From: Pedobacter segetis
GTDB taxonomy: Bacteria > Bacteroidota > Bacteroidia > Sphingobacteriales > Sphingobacteriaceae
Direction: 5' to 3'
DNA: 64,000 bases
NCBI RefSeq assembly: GCF_016623585.1
Contig: NZ_JAEHFY010000020.1
Span: 28,383 to 92,382, forward strand
Shown: positions 34,050 through 42,813 of the stretch, piece by piece
How positions within the stretch are numbered: the stretch's first letter is position 1
How the letters are laid out: each line of letters begins with the position of its first letter
Made by a program: the position numbers and the translations under genes
Notes under the pieces: generated by a model
Database searches by the model: none
Seen by the model: only the letters and a program-made list of their open reading frames with translations
What the model was told of the DNA's origin: nothing

Positions 34050-34805
34050 ATGAAAAAAATATTTTTAATGGTGGCCATAGCTGCCGTTATGTTTACTGCC
34101 TGTAAAAAAGATACGGCAGGGGTAGTGGGTACAGGAACCTTAAACTTCGAGTTTGAAAACATGGTAGGTAACCAACCCCTGGTTTTAAGCACACAAAACT
34201 ATACTACGGCAAAAGGCGAGTCTTTTAAGGTAGATATGTTTAAGTATTACATCTCAAATATCGAATTGTCCAAATATGATGGGAGTGTATATAAGGCTCC
34301 AGAAAGTTACTTTTTAATAGATCAATCTAATGCCGCCACCCTTAAACCCAGTTTAAGCAACGTACCTGCTGGCGATTATACAAAAATCAGTTTTACCATT
34401 GGTGTAGATTCTGCAAGAAACTTCGCAGGTGCACAAACCGGTGCGCTGGCACCAGAAAACGCCATGTTCTGGTCTTGGAACTCTGGTTATGTATTTGTTA
34501 AAATGGAGGGTACGTCCCCTGCATCAACTGGGGCAAATCATAATCTTATTTTTCATATTGGCGGCGCATCTGCAACCGTTAACGCCATAAGAAAAGTAAC
34601 ATTTAATATAGACCCAAACATTCTAAGGATTAGAACAGACAAAGCCCCGATCATGCACTTTTTGGCAGATGCCGGCGCAATGTTTAGTGGCAGGCAAAAC
34701 ATCTCTTTTGCAGATTATAATTCTATGCATGGTGGTTTACCGGCTTTGATCATTGCGGATAATTACGCCCAGGGGATGTTTAGCTTAGATCATATCCATA
34801 ATTAA
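34050..34805 (+). CDS. MbnP-like copper-binding lipoprotein
   Basis: A 251-residue periplasmic lipoprotein with lipobox FTAC (C18). The MbnP family is indicated by GTGTLNFEFENMVGNQPL, YTTAKGESFKVDMFKYYISN and the Trp-rich MFWSWNSGYVFVKMEG (W141, W143). In methanotrophs, MbnP binds copper after its partner MbnH oxidises a tryptophan to kynurenine. A dihaem peroxidase gene follows at 35253, separated by 447 bases of repeats. Lipid anchoring rather than free secretion is a difference typical of Bacteroidetes homologues, from memory. Confidence 0.85.
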   Translation: MKKIFLMVAIAAVMFTACKKDTAGVVGTGTLNFEFENMVGNQPLVLSTQNYTTAKGESFKVDMFKYYISNIELSKYDGSVYKAPESYFLIDQSNAATLKPSLSNVPAGDYTKISFTIGVDSARNFAGAQTGALAPENAMFWSWNSGYVFVKMEGTSPASTGANHNLIFHIGGASATVNAIRKVTFNIDPNILRIRTDKAPIMHFLADAGAMFSGRQNISFADYNSMHGGLPALIIADNYAQGMFSLDHIHN

Positions 34806-34840
34806 GTTTGGATTGGAGACGGTCTTTTTCTACAAACTAT

Positions 34841-34965
34841 CGCGTTAACGATAGAAGCGGCATCCCCGCCTGTAATTCGGGCAGGCTTTTTTTGCTTTTA
34901 TGACCATGATGCAAATAGCAAAAAAAGATACATCCGCCGGCTGGCGGAGTGTTAAAACGCCCCTA
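34841..34965 (+). repeat. Interspersed ~120-bp repeat, full copy
   Basis: CGCGTTAACGATAG, GCGGCATCCCCGCCTG and TTCGGGCAGGC open the element. TAGCAAAAAAAGATACATCC and GTTAAAACGCCCC close it. The outer GCGTT and AACGC ends are inverted. It sits between the MbnP and peroxidase genes. Other members: 25218, 51285, 59437. Confidence 0.7.
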
Positions 34966-35001
34966 TTAAATTTATAATTATCTATTTAAAAATAATTATT
35001 T

Positions 35002-35079
35002 GGGCGTTCGGGCGGGCTATCCGTTCATACTGCGCTTGGCATTAGCCACAAGGCCGGTATCCACTTCTATCCCTAACGC
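35002..35079 (+). repeat. GC-rich intergenic element
   Basis: About 78 bases running from GGGCGTTCGGGCGGGCTATC to ACTTCTATCCCTAACGC. It is markedly GC-richer than its surroundings and has GCGTT/AACGC ends. Its relation to the element at 23195 is only in wording (GGGCTTTCCG versus GGGCTATCCG). Confidence 0.4.
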
Positions 35080-35252
35080 AAAAAGTTAAGAGGCTGGCCT
35101 TAAAAGTTTGCCATGCCGAAAATTTATTTCAGCATCTCATTTGCAGATCATCAAACTGCATAAGAGTTAATTTTGATAAGATTCTGAGAGAAATTTGGAA
35201 TGACATCGCTTTTTGAGACAATATTTTGACATCAAAAGATTAAAATAACCAG

Positions 35253-36266
35253 ATGAAAAAAATAGCCACATTATTAGTTGTAGCTTGTGTAATTTTCTTG
35301 ATTTCTTGTGCAAAGGATAAAGATTTGAACAAACTTTTGTCCATAGAAATCCCTAACGGATTTCCACAACCGGTTTATCAGTTTACAGATAACCAACCTA
35401 CGCAAAAAGGTTTTGATCTGGGTAAAATGTTGTTTTATGATCAAGGTTTATCTAAAGATGGTACGGTATCTTGTGGCGATTGCCACCAGCAATTTGCAGG
35501 TTTTGGTAATTTAGACCATGCAACCAGCCACGGTGTTGATAATTGTTTTGGTGCCAGAAATGCCCCAGTTTTGTTTAACCTTGCTTTTAAAGACAATTAC
35601 TTTTTAGACGGGGGCGTTACCAATTTAGAGCTTGCACCACTTAACGCAATGACCAATCCTTGTGAAATGGCAAACGATTTAAATAAGATTTTAGCTTATT
35701 TAAAATCAGAACCTAAATACCAACAAGCCTTTCAAAAAGCTTTCGATAGTGATGAGATCACTTCCCAAAAAATGTTTAGGGCTTTGGCCCAATTTGAAGG
35801 GATGTTCATATCGGCAGATAGCAAATATGATCAAGTAAAAGCCAGAAAAGCTCAATTTACGGATCAAGAAGAAAATGGTTATCAACTTTTTAAAGCCAAG
35901 TGCGCAAGTTGCCACAAAGAACCCTTGTTTACAGACAATAGTTTTAGAAACAACGGTTTAGATATTGTTTCAACAGATCCGGGGCGGGCAACAATTACCG
36001 CTTTAACGGCTGATGAAGGAAAATTTAAAGTGCCAACATTGAGGAACATAGAAGTAAGCAGGCCTTATATGCATGATGGTAGATTTAAAACATTAGAACA
36101 AGTTTTAGACCATTATCAGAATAATATACAGCCCAATAAAAATTTAGATCCTATTTTAAAGCAAAACCTAGCCTTATCAGATTCAAATAAAACAGACATC
36201 ATCTGTTTTTTAAAAACTTTAACAGATCATACATTTCTTAAAAATCCAAAATTCAGTGAAGAATAA
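35253..36266 (+). CDS. Dihaem cytochrome c peroxidase, MbnH/MauG-like
   Basis: A 337-residue periplasmic lipoprotein (lipobox ISC, C19) with two haem c sites: CGDCH at 74-78 and CASCH at 217-221. FDLGKMLFYDQGLSKDGTV and RNIEVSRPYMHDGRFKTLEQ match the CcpA/MauG family. Classical members reduce H2O2; MbnH and MauG instead oxidise a protein residue. The nearby MbnP gene favours MbnH-like action on its tryptophan. It overlaps the next gene by 11 bases. Confidence 0.88.
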   Translation: MKKIATLLVVACVIFLISCAKDKDLNKLLSIEIPNGFPQPVYQFTDNQPTQKGFDLGKMLFYDQGLSKDGTVSCGDCHQQFAGFGNLDHATSHGVDNCFGARNAPVLFNLAFKDNYFLDGGVTNLELAPLNAMTNPCEMANDLNKILAYLKSEPKYQQAFQKAFDSDEITSQKMFRALAQFEGMFISADSKYDQVKARKAQFTDQEENGYQLFKAKCASCHKEPLFTDNSFRNNGLDIVSTDPGRATITALTADEGKFKVPTLRNIEVSRPYMHDGRFKTLEQVLDHYQNNIQPNKNLDPILKQNLALSDSNKTDIICFLKTLTDHTFLKNPKFSEE

Positions 36267-37233
36267 AATATTAATCATCCTATTTCTACTTTGCAGCAGC
36301 AGTACATTTGCTTGTGATATTTGCGGTTGTTTCATGGGTATTACGCCCTATGATAATGTAAGTAGCTTCGGTATTTTTTATAGGTACCGTTCTTATAATG
36401 GCTATTTTGGGCAAGATCAGCAGTTTTTCCCAAGTGGCAGTTCTTTTTTTCCTATCCAAGACCAAACAAATAACTCCCCTGGTAACCACAATGGTTTATT
36501 GGGAGATTATGAAGTTTACAGAACAACAGAATTGCGAGGCCGTTATTTTTTGCAAAAGCGTTTAGAGATCAATGCCATTATCCCTTATCTAAACAATACA
36601 GAAAAATATAACAACCAAACCTCTACCATTTCTGGTTTGGGCGATATGACTTTTTATGCCGGATACCATCTCATCAGAAAGTTAGATCAAAAAAAAATGA
36701 ACCAAAGGTTAATTTTGGGCGCTGGCATCAAACTACCAACCGCCAATAACCGAATAAAAAGTGACCAAGGCTTTACCTATTCTAATCCTTTTCAGCCCGG
36801 TACAGGAAGTACAGATGGGTTTGTGTACGCAAATTACATCATCGGGATCAAAAATTGGGGAGCTAGCATCAACAGTACGTATAAATTTAATGGGCAAAAC
36901 GCCGATCAAGAATCCATCGCCAATAGCACCACGTCTTTTTTGAGTATCTTTAGAAAAATAGATCTGGGCAAAAACGTTAAAATCATACCATCGGTGCAAA
37001 CTAGCTATGAATTTACCAAAGGAGAAAAATACCAAGGCAAATTAACGGGCGAACATGAAACAAATAATTTAATGGCTGGCGCAGGATTAGATATATTTGT
37101 AAAAAACATTGGTATCAATACCAGTTTCCAAACCAATGCTTGGTCGGCACAAACAGACCATCCCCGCAGTAGCGGACGTTTAACTTTAGGAATTACTTAT
37201 AATTTAAAACAACTTTATTATGCAATTAATTAA
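36256..37233 (+). CDS. Outer-membrane beta-barrel protein with Cys-rich N-terminus
   Basis: A 325-residue exported protein. The signal MKNKILIILFLLCSSSTFA ends just before CDICGCFMG, so the mature protein starts with a CxxCxC motif and might even be a lipoprotein. The rest alternates polar and hydrophobic residues with many aromatic ends, as in a porin-like barrel (FYAGYHLIRKLD, GAGIKLPTANNRI, RLTLGITYNLKQLYYAI). The motif suggests metal contact. The substrate is unknown. It lies inside the MbnP/peroxidase operon and overlaps both neighbours. Confidence 0.7.
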   Translation: MKNKILIILFLLCSSSTFACDICGCFMGITPYDNVSSFGIFYRYRSYNGYFGQDQQFFPSGSSFFPIQDQTNNSPGNHNGLLGDYEVYRTTELRGRYFLQKRLEINAIIPYLNNTEKYNNQTSTISGLGDMTFYAGYHLIRKLDQKKMNQRLILGAGIKLPTANNRIKSDQGFTYSNPFQPGTGSTDGFVYANYIIGIKNWGASINSTYKFNGQNADQESIANSTTSFLSIFRKIDLGKNVKIIPSVQTSYEFTKGEKYQGKLTGEHETNNLMAGAGLDIFVKNIGINTSFQTNAWSAQTDHPRSSGRLTLGITYNLKQLYYAIN

Positions 37234-37675
37234 TATAAAAAACAGCCTTTTCATTTTTTTGGGTTTTACGATCATCGGCCTTACAAGTTGTAAAGACAAA
37301 AAAGCGGAACAAAAAAAATTACAGGATGAGGTTATGGCAGTTCATGATTCTTTGATGATGGATATGGGTAAACTAACCGATAAAAGAATGATACTTACCG
37401 AATTATCACAAAATCTAGACAGCCTAAAGAAAATAAACAACTCTTTAGATACCCTACAATTAAGATCAGAGATAACCAACAAAAAATTAGCGTTAAGCAA
37501 TGCTGATGCGGCAATGATGAAATGGATGAATGGTTTTAACCCAGATTATACAGGCAAATCTCAAGACCAGATCATTAGCTATTTAGAAAACCAAAAAATA
37601 AAAATAGATTCTGTTAAAACATTATTGGATCAATCTCTTTCTAATAGTAACAGTTTAATTTCTAAATTGAAATAA
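37220..37675 (+). CDS. Hypothetical helical lipoprotein
   Basis: A 151-residue lipoprotein (LTSC lipobox, C24). The mature part is one long helical stretch with heptad-like leucines (LSQNLDSLKKINNSLDTLQL), likely a coiled coil, ending in TLLDQSLSNSNSLISKLK. No domain is recognised. It overlaps the barrel gene by 14 bases and ends 2 bases before the SCO gene, so it belongs to the same transcript. Confidence 0.7.
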   Translation: MQLINIKNSLFIFLGFTIIGLTSCKDKKAEQKKLQDEVMAVHDSLMMDMGKLTDKRMILTELSQNLDSLKKINNSLDTLQLRSEITNKKLALSNADAAMMKWMNGFNPDYTGKSQDQIISYLENQKIKIDSVKTLLDQSLSNSNSLISKLK

Positions 37676-37677
37676 TC

Positions 37678-38325
37678 ATGAAAATCAGCTCTATATTTAT
37701 TCTATCAATTAGTTCGTTATTTATTTTAGCTTGCAACTCTGAACCAAGAAAACTACCCATCTTAGGCAGCAGGGAACCTGTAGAAAAAACAGTTGATGGC
37801 AAAACGGTGGTTGATACCATTTATCAAACCATACCCGCGTTTAGTTTTATGAACCAAGATAGCGCAATCATCAATAACGATTCTTTAAAAAACAGTATTT
37901 ACGTTGCCGATTTCTTCTTTACCTCCTGCCCTTCTATTTGCCCTATCATGAGCAAAAACTTATTAACGGTTTATGAAAAATATAAAGGCAACCCAGAAGT
38001 AAGGTTTTTATCCCATACCATCGATCCAAAATATGATACCATCCCAGTTCTAAAGAAATATGCCGATAAATTGGGCGTAAAGGGAACACAATGGAGTTTT
38101 TTGTTGGGAAGTAAAGATTCTGTTTATCTATTAGCTAAAAATGGTTACATGTCTTACTCTAAAGAAAACGATAGCATCCCGGGAGGGTATGAACATTCTG
38201 GTTATTTCTTGTTGGTTGATAAAGATAAACGAATTAGGGGCGCTTATGATGGCACCGATAAAGACCAAGTGGCCCAAATGAGTAAAGATATGGATGTTTT
38301 GTTATCAGAATATCATCCTAAATAG
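37678..38325 (+). CDS. SCO1/SenC/PrrC-family copper chaperone
   Basis: A 215-residue lipoprotein (lipobox LAC, C19) with a thioredoxin-like fold. The copper-binding C84-PSI-C88 lies in FFTSCPSICPIMSKN and the third ligand in GGYEHSGYFLLVD. SCO proteins insert copper into the CuA site of cytochrome oxidase or guard thiols. A mixed copper-and-cytochrome gene set surrounds it. The next gene starts 1 base after its stop. Confidence 0.93.
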   Translation: MKISSIFILSISSLFILACNSEPRKLPILGSREPVEKTVDGKTVVDTIYQTIPAFSFMNQDSAIINNDSLKNSIYVADFFFTSCPSICPIMSKNLLTVYEKYKGNPEVRFLSHTIDPKYDTIPVLKKYADKLGVKGTQWSFLLGSKDSVYLLAKNGYMSYSKENDSIPGGYEHSGYFLLVDKDKRIRGAYDGTDKDQVAQMSKDMDVLLSEYHPK

Positions 38326-38326
38326 T

Positions 38327-38764
38327 ATGAGGAAAACCATCGTTTCTGTTTCGTTCTTATTATTAACAGCCGCTATTTTTTTTAGTGCTTGCGTTAATGA
38401 AGATAGTATTAAATACCAACGATATTATTCTGATGGTTTGGATGTTTATAAAATACATTGCCAAAACTGCCACATGGATGATGGCAAAGGATTGGCAGGT
38501 CTTATCCCGCCATTAACCGATACTACATTCTTGAAACTTAACCGTAAAATGTTAGCTAGCTATATTGTTTATGGCCTTGAAGACACTATAAAGATACATT
38601 GTATAGAATACGAAGGCAAAATGCCAGCCGAAAAACATTTAGCCTCTATTGATCTGGCAAAGCTTCTAACCTATGTTACCAATTCGTTTGGTAATAAGCA
38701 GGGCATTTTTGATGTGAAAGAGGTAGAAAAAAACCTAAACGATTACATTAAGGCCAATAACTAA
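38327..38764 (+). CDS. Monohaem c-type cytochrome lipoprotein
   Basis: A 145-residue lipoprotein (lipobox SAC, C22). One haem c site, C45-QN-C48-H49 in KIHCQNCHMDDGKGL, and a distal Met probably in YEGKMPAEKHLAS. It would carry electrons near the outer or inner membrane face. The start MRKTIVS at 38327 is chosen over 38294 because it leaves a normal signal peptide. It is the last gene of the cluster, followed by a strong hairpin. Confidence 0.88.
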   Translation: MRKTIVSVSFLLLTAAIFFSACVNEDSIKYQRYYSDGLDVYKIHCQNCHMDDGKGLAGLIPPLTDTTFLKLNRKMLASYIVYGLEDTIKIHCIEYEGKMPAEKHLASIDLAKLLTYVTNSFGNKQGIFDVKEVEKNLNDYIKANN

Positions 38765-38786
38765 AGGTTTCAAATTCTTTTAAAAT

Positions 38787-38824
38787 AAAAAAGCCGGCTC
38801 TAAAAATTAGGGCCGGCTTTTGTT
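38787..38824. terminator. Bidirectional terminator between cytochrome c and dnaK
   Basis: AAAAAAGCCGGC (38787-38798) pairs with GCCGGCTTTT (38812-38821) around a short AT loop. T runs are present on both strands. It serves the cytochrome gene on the left and dnaK (minus strand) on the right. Confidence 0.85.
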
Positions 38825-38840
38825 TATTCAGATTTAGAGA

Positions 38841-40748
38841 TTACTTAGCCTCATCATCTTTTACTTCTTCAAAGTCAACATCCGTAACTTCATCAGGGTT
38901 TCCAGCTTGTTGTTCACTGGCATCACCTTGTGGCGCACCCTGTTCTCCTCCAGCTTTATACATATCTTCTGAAGCCGCTGCCCAAGCAGCGTTCAATTTT
39001 TCTGAAGCTGCATCAATATCAGCAAAGTTTTTAGCTGCATAAGCATCTTTCAAAGTTTTTAAACCTTCTTCAATTGCTCCTTTTTTATCAGCCGGGATTT
39101 TATCTCCAAATTCTTTCAATTGCTTTTCTGTAGAAAAAATCAAAGCGTCTGCTGCATTTATTTTATCTGCTTCTTCTTTTGCAGCTTTATCAGATTCGGC
39201 ATTTTTCTCGGCCTCTTCTTTCATTTTTTTGATTTCTTCATCAGATAAACCAGATGAAGCCTCAATTCTGATTTTTTGCTCTTTACCGGTTGCTTTATCT
39301 TTTGCGCCAACATGCAAAATACCGTTGGCATCAATATCAAAAGTTACTTCTATCTGTGGTACACCGCGTGGCGCAGGTGGTATCCCATCTAAATGGAAAC
39401 GGCCAATTGTACGGTTATCTTTGGCCATAGGGCGCTCCCCTTGCAAGATATGGATTTCTACAGACGGCTGACTATCAGATGCGGTAGAAAAAGTCTCGGA
39501 TTTTTTAGTTGGGATGGTTGTGTTAGACTCAATTAATTTAGTCATTACACCGCCCATGGTTTCAATACCTAAAGAAAGAGGGGTAACATCTAACAATAAA
39601 ACGTCTTTAACCTCACCTGTTAACACACCACCCTGTATAGCTGCGCCAATGGCAACAACCTCATCTGGGTTTACACCTTTAGAAGGTGCTTTCCCGAAGA
39701 ATTTCTCAACCGCTTCTTGTATTGCGGGGATACGAGTTGAACCACCAACTAAAATGATTTCATCAATATCCGAAGTGCTCATTCCGGCATTTTTCAATGC
39801 TGATTTACAAGGTTCAATAGTTCTTTTGATTAGATCGGCTGCTAAAGACTCAAATTTTGCTTTTGATAAAGTACGTACCAAATGCTTAGGGCCACTAGCA
39901 TCGGCAGTAATATAAGGCAAGTTTATCTCTGTTGAAGTTGAACTTGATAACTCAATTTTAGCTTTTTCTGCCGCTTCTTTTAAACGTTGCAAGGCCATTG
40001 GGTCTTTTGCCAAATCCATTCCGTTTTCGGTCTTAAATTCATTAGCCAACCAATCTATAATTACTTGGTCAAAATCATCACCACCTAAATGGGTATCACC
40101 ATCGGTAGATTTAACCTCAAAAACGCCATCACCCAATTCTAGGATAGAAACATCATGAGTACCGCCACCACAGTCAAAAACCACAATTTTCATATCCTTG
40201 TTGGTTTTATCTAAACCATAAGCAAGTGCTGCGGCTGTTGGCTCGTTAATGATCCTTTCTACTTTTAAACCTGCAATTTCCCCCGCCTCTTTTGTTGCCT
40301 GGCGTTGCGCATCATTAAAATAAGCAGGAACCGTAATTACCGCCCTCGTGATCTCTGATCCAACAAAATCTTCTGCGGTTTTCTTCATCTTTTGAAGAAT
40401 CATCGCAGAAATCTCTTGCGGTGTGTATTTACGGTCATCAATTTCTACTCTTGGTGTATTATTATCACCTTTGATAACTTTATAAGGTACTCTACTTACT
40501 TCTTTGGTAACCTCGTTAAAACTGTTACCCATAAAACGCTTGATAGAATAAATGGTCTTTGTAGGATTAGTGATTGCCTGGCGTTTTGCAGGATCACCAA
40601 CTTTACGCTCCCCACCCTCTACAAATGCAACAATTGAAGGCGTAGTACGTTTACCTTCACTATTAGCAATAACAACGGGCTCGTTACCCTCCATTACGGC
40701 AACACAAGAGTTGGTAGTTCCTAAGTCGATTCCGATAATTTTTGACAT
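38841..40748 (-). CDS. dnaK: Molecular chaperone DnaK (Hsp70)
   Basis: A 635-residue Hsp70. The start [20 protein letters not shown] is canonical. [49 protein letters not shown] and [13 protein letters not shown] mark the ATPase; the TP-rich linker region ([15 protein letters not shown]) leads to the substrate domain. The acidic tail ends [16 protein letters not shown]. It refolds proteins with DnaJ and GrpE, which are not adjacent. No CIRCE element was noticed upstream. Confidence 0.98.
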   Translation of the reverse strand: MSKIIGIDLGTTNSCVAVMEGNEPVVIANSEGKRTTPSIVAFVEGGERKVGDPAKRQAITNPTKTIYSIKRFMGNSFNEVTKEVSRVPYKVIKGDNNTPRVEIDDRKYTPQEISAMILQKMKKTAEDFVGSEITRAVITVPAYFNDAQRQATKEAGEIAGLKVERIINEPTAAALAYGLDKTNKDMKIVVFDCGGGTHDVSILELGDGVFEVKSTDGDTHLGGDDFDQVIIDWLANEFKTENGMDLAKDPMALQRLKEAAEKAKIELSSSTSTEINLPYITADASGPKHLVRTLSKAKFESLAADLIKRTIEPCKSALKNAGMSTSDIDEIILVGGSTRIPAIQEAVEKFFGKAPSKGVNPDEVVAIGAAIQGGVLTGEVKDVLLLDVTPLSLGIETMGGVMTKLIESNTTIPTKKSETFSTASDSQPSVEIHILQGERPMAKDNRTIGRFHLDGIPPAPRGVPQIEVTFDIDANGILHVGAKDKATGKEQKIRIEASSGLSDEEIKKMKEEAEKNAESDKAAKEEADKINAADALIFSTEKQLKEFGDKIPADKKGAIEEGLKTLKDAYAAKNFADIDAASEKLNAAWAAASEDMYKAGGEQGAPQGDASEQQAGNPDEVTDVDFEEVKDDEAK

Positions 40749-41180
40749 GTTTATATAATTTTTGTTGTTTACTTATTATTGTTTTAAATGTATTTAACAA
40801 GCAATGTGCCAATAAGCAAATGGCAGTAAATCTTATTTTAATGGCATAAATAGCCTAAAAAACGCTCAAGAAAAGTTAAAAAGCTAATGACAGCTTGGCA
40901 GATTACTAATTTTTCTAGCTCTGGTTCAAAAGCATCCAAACCTTTAAACTCAATAATTAAACCTAAAGTTTAACTATTTAAACCGAGTGATAAATTACAC
41001 ATATCGGGAATTTTTTTCCCAATCGTTATTCATTGACCCAATGCTTTTCTAACGGGTAACTTAAAAAAAACATTTCATTTAATCTATTAATTGAAATTCT
41101 TCGTAAGTAGGATATAAAAACAATAAAATAAAATATTATTCTGATTATCAGTTAATTAAAAATATTTATTAGGTATCCTT
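40749..41180. other. Gene-free AT-rich stretch upstream of dnaK
   Basis: The divergent region between dnaK and the receiver gene. No ORF or clear promoter consensus was found here. Its right end leads into three TTAA(C/G) repeats at 41181. Heat-shock elements were not recognised. Confidence 0.4.
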
Positions 41181-41213
41181 TTAAGATAAAATTAACATAA
41201 CATTAACCTAAAC
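41181..41213 (+). promoter_or_regulatory. PHO-box-like 11-bp repeats
   Basis: TTAAG at 41181, TTAAC at 41192 and TTAAC at 41203 are spaced by exactly 11 bases, as at 12641-12673. They lie 113-145 bases upstream of the receiver gene start (41326). PhoB-type regulators bind such direct repeats; binding here is inferred. Confidence 0.5.
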
Positions 41214-41325
41214 ACTCCTTAAAATTTAATAAGTGATCAATTGGGGGTAAATGAAAATCGAATTTATAACAAAAAAAATTTTAGGCATTTTTTATGTATT
41301 TGATAGATGAACGTAAAACTTGGTT

Positions 41326-41718
41326 ATGATACTAGAGCAAAGATTTGATACCGTGAAGAAAAGGATTTTATTAGTTGATGACGAGATTGCAATTTTAAAA
41401 TTGCTAGAATTCATTTTGAAAAAAGATTACGAGCTGGTTATAAAAAACAACGGGTTTGATGCCCTTACTTGGTTAGATAATGGCAATATCCCAGATCTTA
41501 TAATCTCTGATATGGAGATGCCTTATTTTGATGGTGCCGATTTTGTTAGATCATTAAAAGTTAGCGGTTATTTTAGGGATATCCCGCTGATAGTTTTATC
41601 TGGTTCAGAATCTTTGGAAAATATTAAAACCAAAATCCCTTATCCGATCAACGCGTTAATGTCTAAACCATTTAATCCTTCAATTTTAAAAGATAAAATA
41701 AAAATAATATTAAATTAG
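41326..41718 (+). CDS. Single-domain response regulator (receiver)
   Basis: A 130-residue receiver domain without an output domain. The acidic pair D18-D19 (ILLVDDE), phospho-acceptor D62 (LIISDMEMPYFDG), conserved Ser/Thr (LIVLSGSE) and the Lys of MSKPFN are all present, so it should be phosphorylatable. The ATG at 41326 is used; an upstream GTG-type start is less likely. It precedes by 3 bases a sugar transferase with a degenerate receiver, suggesting the two interact. Confidence 0.9.
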   Translation: MILEQRFDTVKKRILLVDDEIAILKLLEFILKKDYELVIKNNGFDALTWLDNGNIPDLIISDMEMPYFDGADFVRSLKVSGYFRDIPLIVLSGSESLENIKTKIPYPINALMSKPFNPSILKDKIKIILN

Positions 41719-41721
41719 CGG

Positions 41722-42804
41722 ATGCAATTTTCTAATGTTAACGTAGAGAACAATCCTTCGTCTAATTCCATCGTTAATATTTTACATTATTCTTCTTTAT
41801 TTGAAGAGGATATTAATAAGGTTTTTGATAACTCTGAGTTTTTTTTAAAAAGGGCAGATAGCATTTCTGAACTAAAGCATTATACCCATATCATTTCTAC
41901 TTCTGATGTTTTCTCTGTAATTATAATAGAGGTAGAAAATTCTATGTTCCAAGAAGCTCATGATTTCATTCTATCTTTAAAAAACAATTTTTTTACCAAA
42001 GCCTTTACCACTATTTTCCTACTTACAGAACCTAACAAACTATATGTAAGAAAAGCCATGGAAATTGGCGTAAGTGATTGTTATTTTGCGCCCATCCCTT
42101 TTGAAGATCTAAAAGAAAGGGTTAAGTTCTTAAATTTTTATAAGTCGTTAAGGTCTCAGGTTTCCCAACTATCACAAGTACCACAGGCAGCTTATCAAAT
42201 GCCGCTGAGTAAAAGATTATTAGATTTAACCGTTGCTTGTGCATCGATCATCATCCTGTTTCCACTATTAGTAGTTGTTGCTATTCTTGTAAAGTTAGAT
42301 TCGCCCGGCCCTGTTTTTTATAACAGTAAGAGGGTTGGCACAGGCTACAAAATATTTGATTTTTATAAATTTAGATCAATGCGCATGGGTGCAGATGCCG
42401 AAATTGCTAGTTTAGCAGATCAAAACCAATACGGCAATGCTGCCTTTTTCAAATTTGAAAACGACCCAAGGGTTACCAAGTTAGGCACTTTTCTAAGAAA
42501 TAGCAGTATTGATGAACTGCCCCAACTTTTGAACGTTATAAAAGGCGATATGTCTTTAGTTGGCAACAGGCCCCTGCCCCTTTATGAAGCAGAACAGCTA
42601 ACAACCAATGAATGGGCTATGCGGTTTTTAGGCCCTGCTGGTTTAACCGGTTTGTGGCAAATTAGTAAACGCGGCAAAAAAGACATGTCTGAAAGAGAGA
42701 GAAAACTTCTGGATAATTACTATGCTAAAAACTATTCTCTTTGGTTGGATATCAAAATAATCCTAAAAACCCTCCCCGCATTGATCCAAAAAGAAAAGGT
42801 TTAA
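41722..42804 (+). CDS. Pseudo-receiver fused to polyprenyl-phosphate sugar phosphotransferase
   Basis: A 360-residue fusion. The N-terminal ~145 residues resemble a receiver domain, but the phospho-acceptor aspartate is replaced by E70 (VIIIEVENSM) and the conserved Lys position reads FAPIP. The C-terminal half is a bacterial sugar transferase: SKRLLDLTVACASIIILFP helix, KLDSPGPVFYNSKRVG, FYKFRSMRMGADAE, RNSSIDELPQLLNVIKGDMS and VGNRPLPLYEAEQLT. Family members load the first sugar phosphate onto undecaprenyl phosphate to start exopolysaccharide or glycan synthesis at the inner membrane. The classic long N-terminal membrane part is absent. It follows the receiver gene by 3 bases. Confidence 0.88.
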   Translation: MQFSNVNVENNPSSNSIVNILHYSSLFEEDINKVFDNSEFFLKRADSISELKHYTHIISTSDVFSVIIIEVENSMFQEAHDFILSLKNNFFTKAFTTIFLLTEPNKLYVRKAMEIGVSDCYFAPIPFEDLKERVKFLNFYKSLRSQVSQLSQVPQAAYQMPLSKRLLDLTVACASIIILFPLLVVVAILVKLDSPGPVFYNSKRVGTGYKIFDFYKFRSMRMGADAEIASLADQNQYGNAAFFKFENDPRVTKLGTFLRNSSIDELPQLLNVIKGDMSLVGNRPLPLYEAEQLTTNEWAMRFLGPAGLTGLWQISKRGKKDMSERERKLLDNYYAKNYSLWLDIKIILKTLPALIQKEKV

Positions 42805-42813
42805 GCTTTTTGA

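Noticed and set aside
41251..41310. 19-codon ORF (MKIEFITKKILGIFYVFDR) before the receiver gene
   Set aside because: It is too short, has no conserved feature that I can see, and may be chance in AT-rich DNA.
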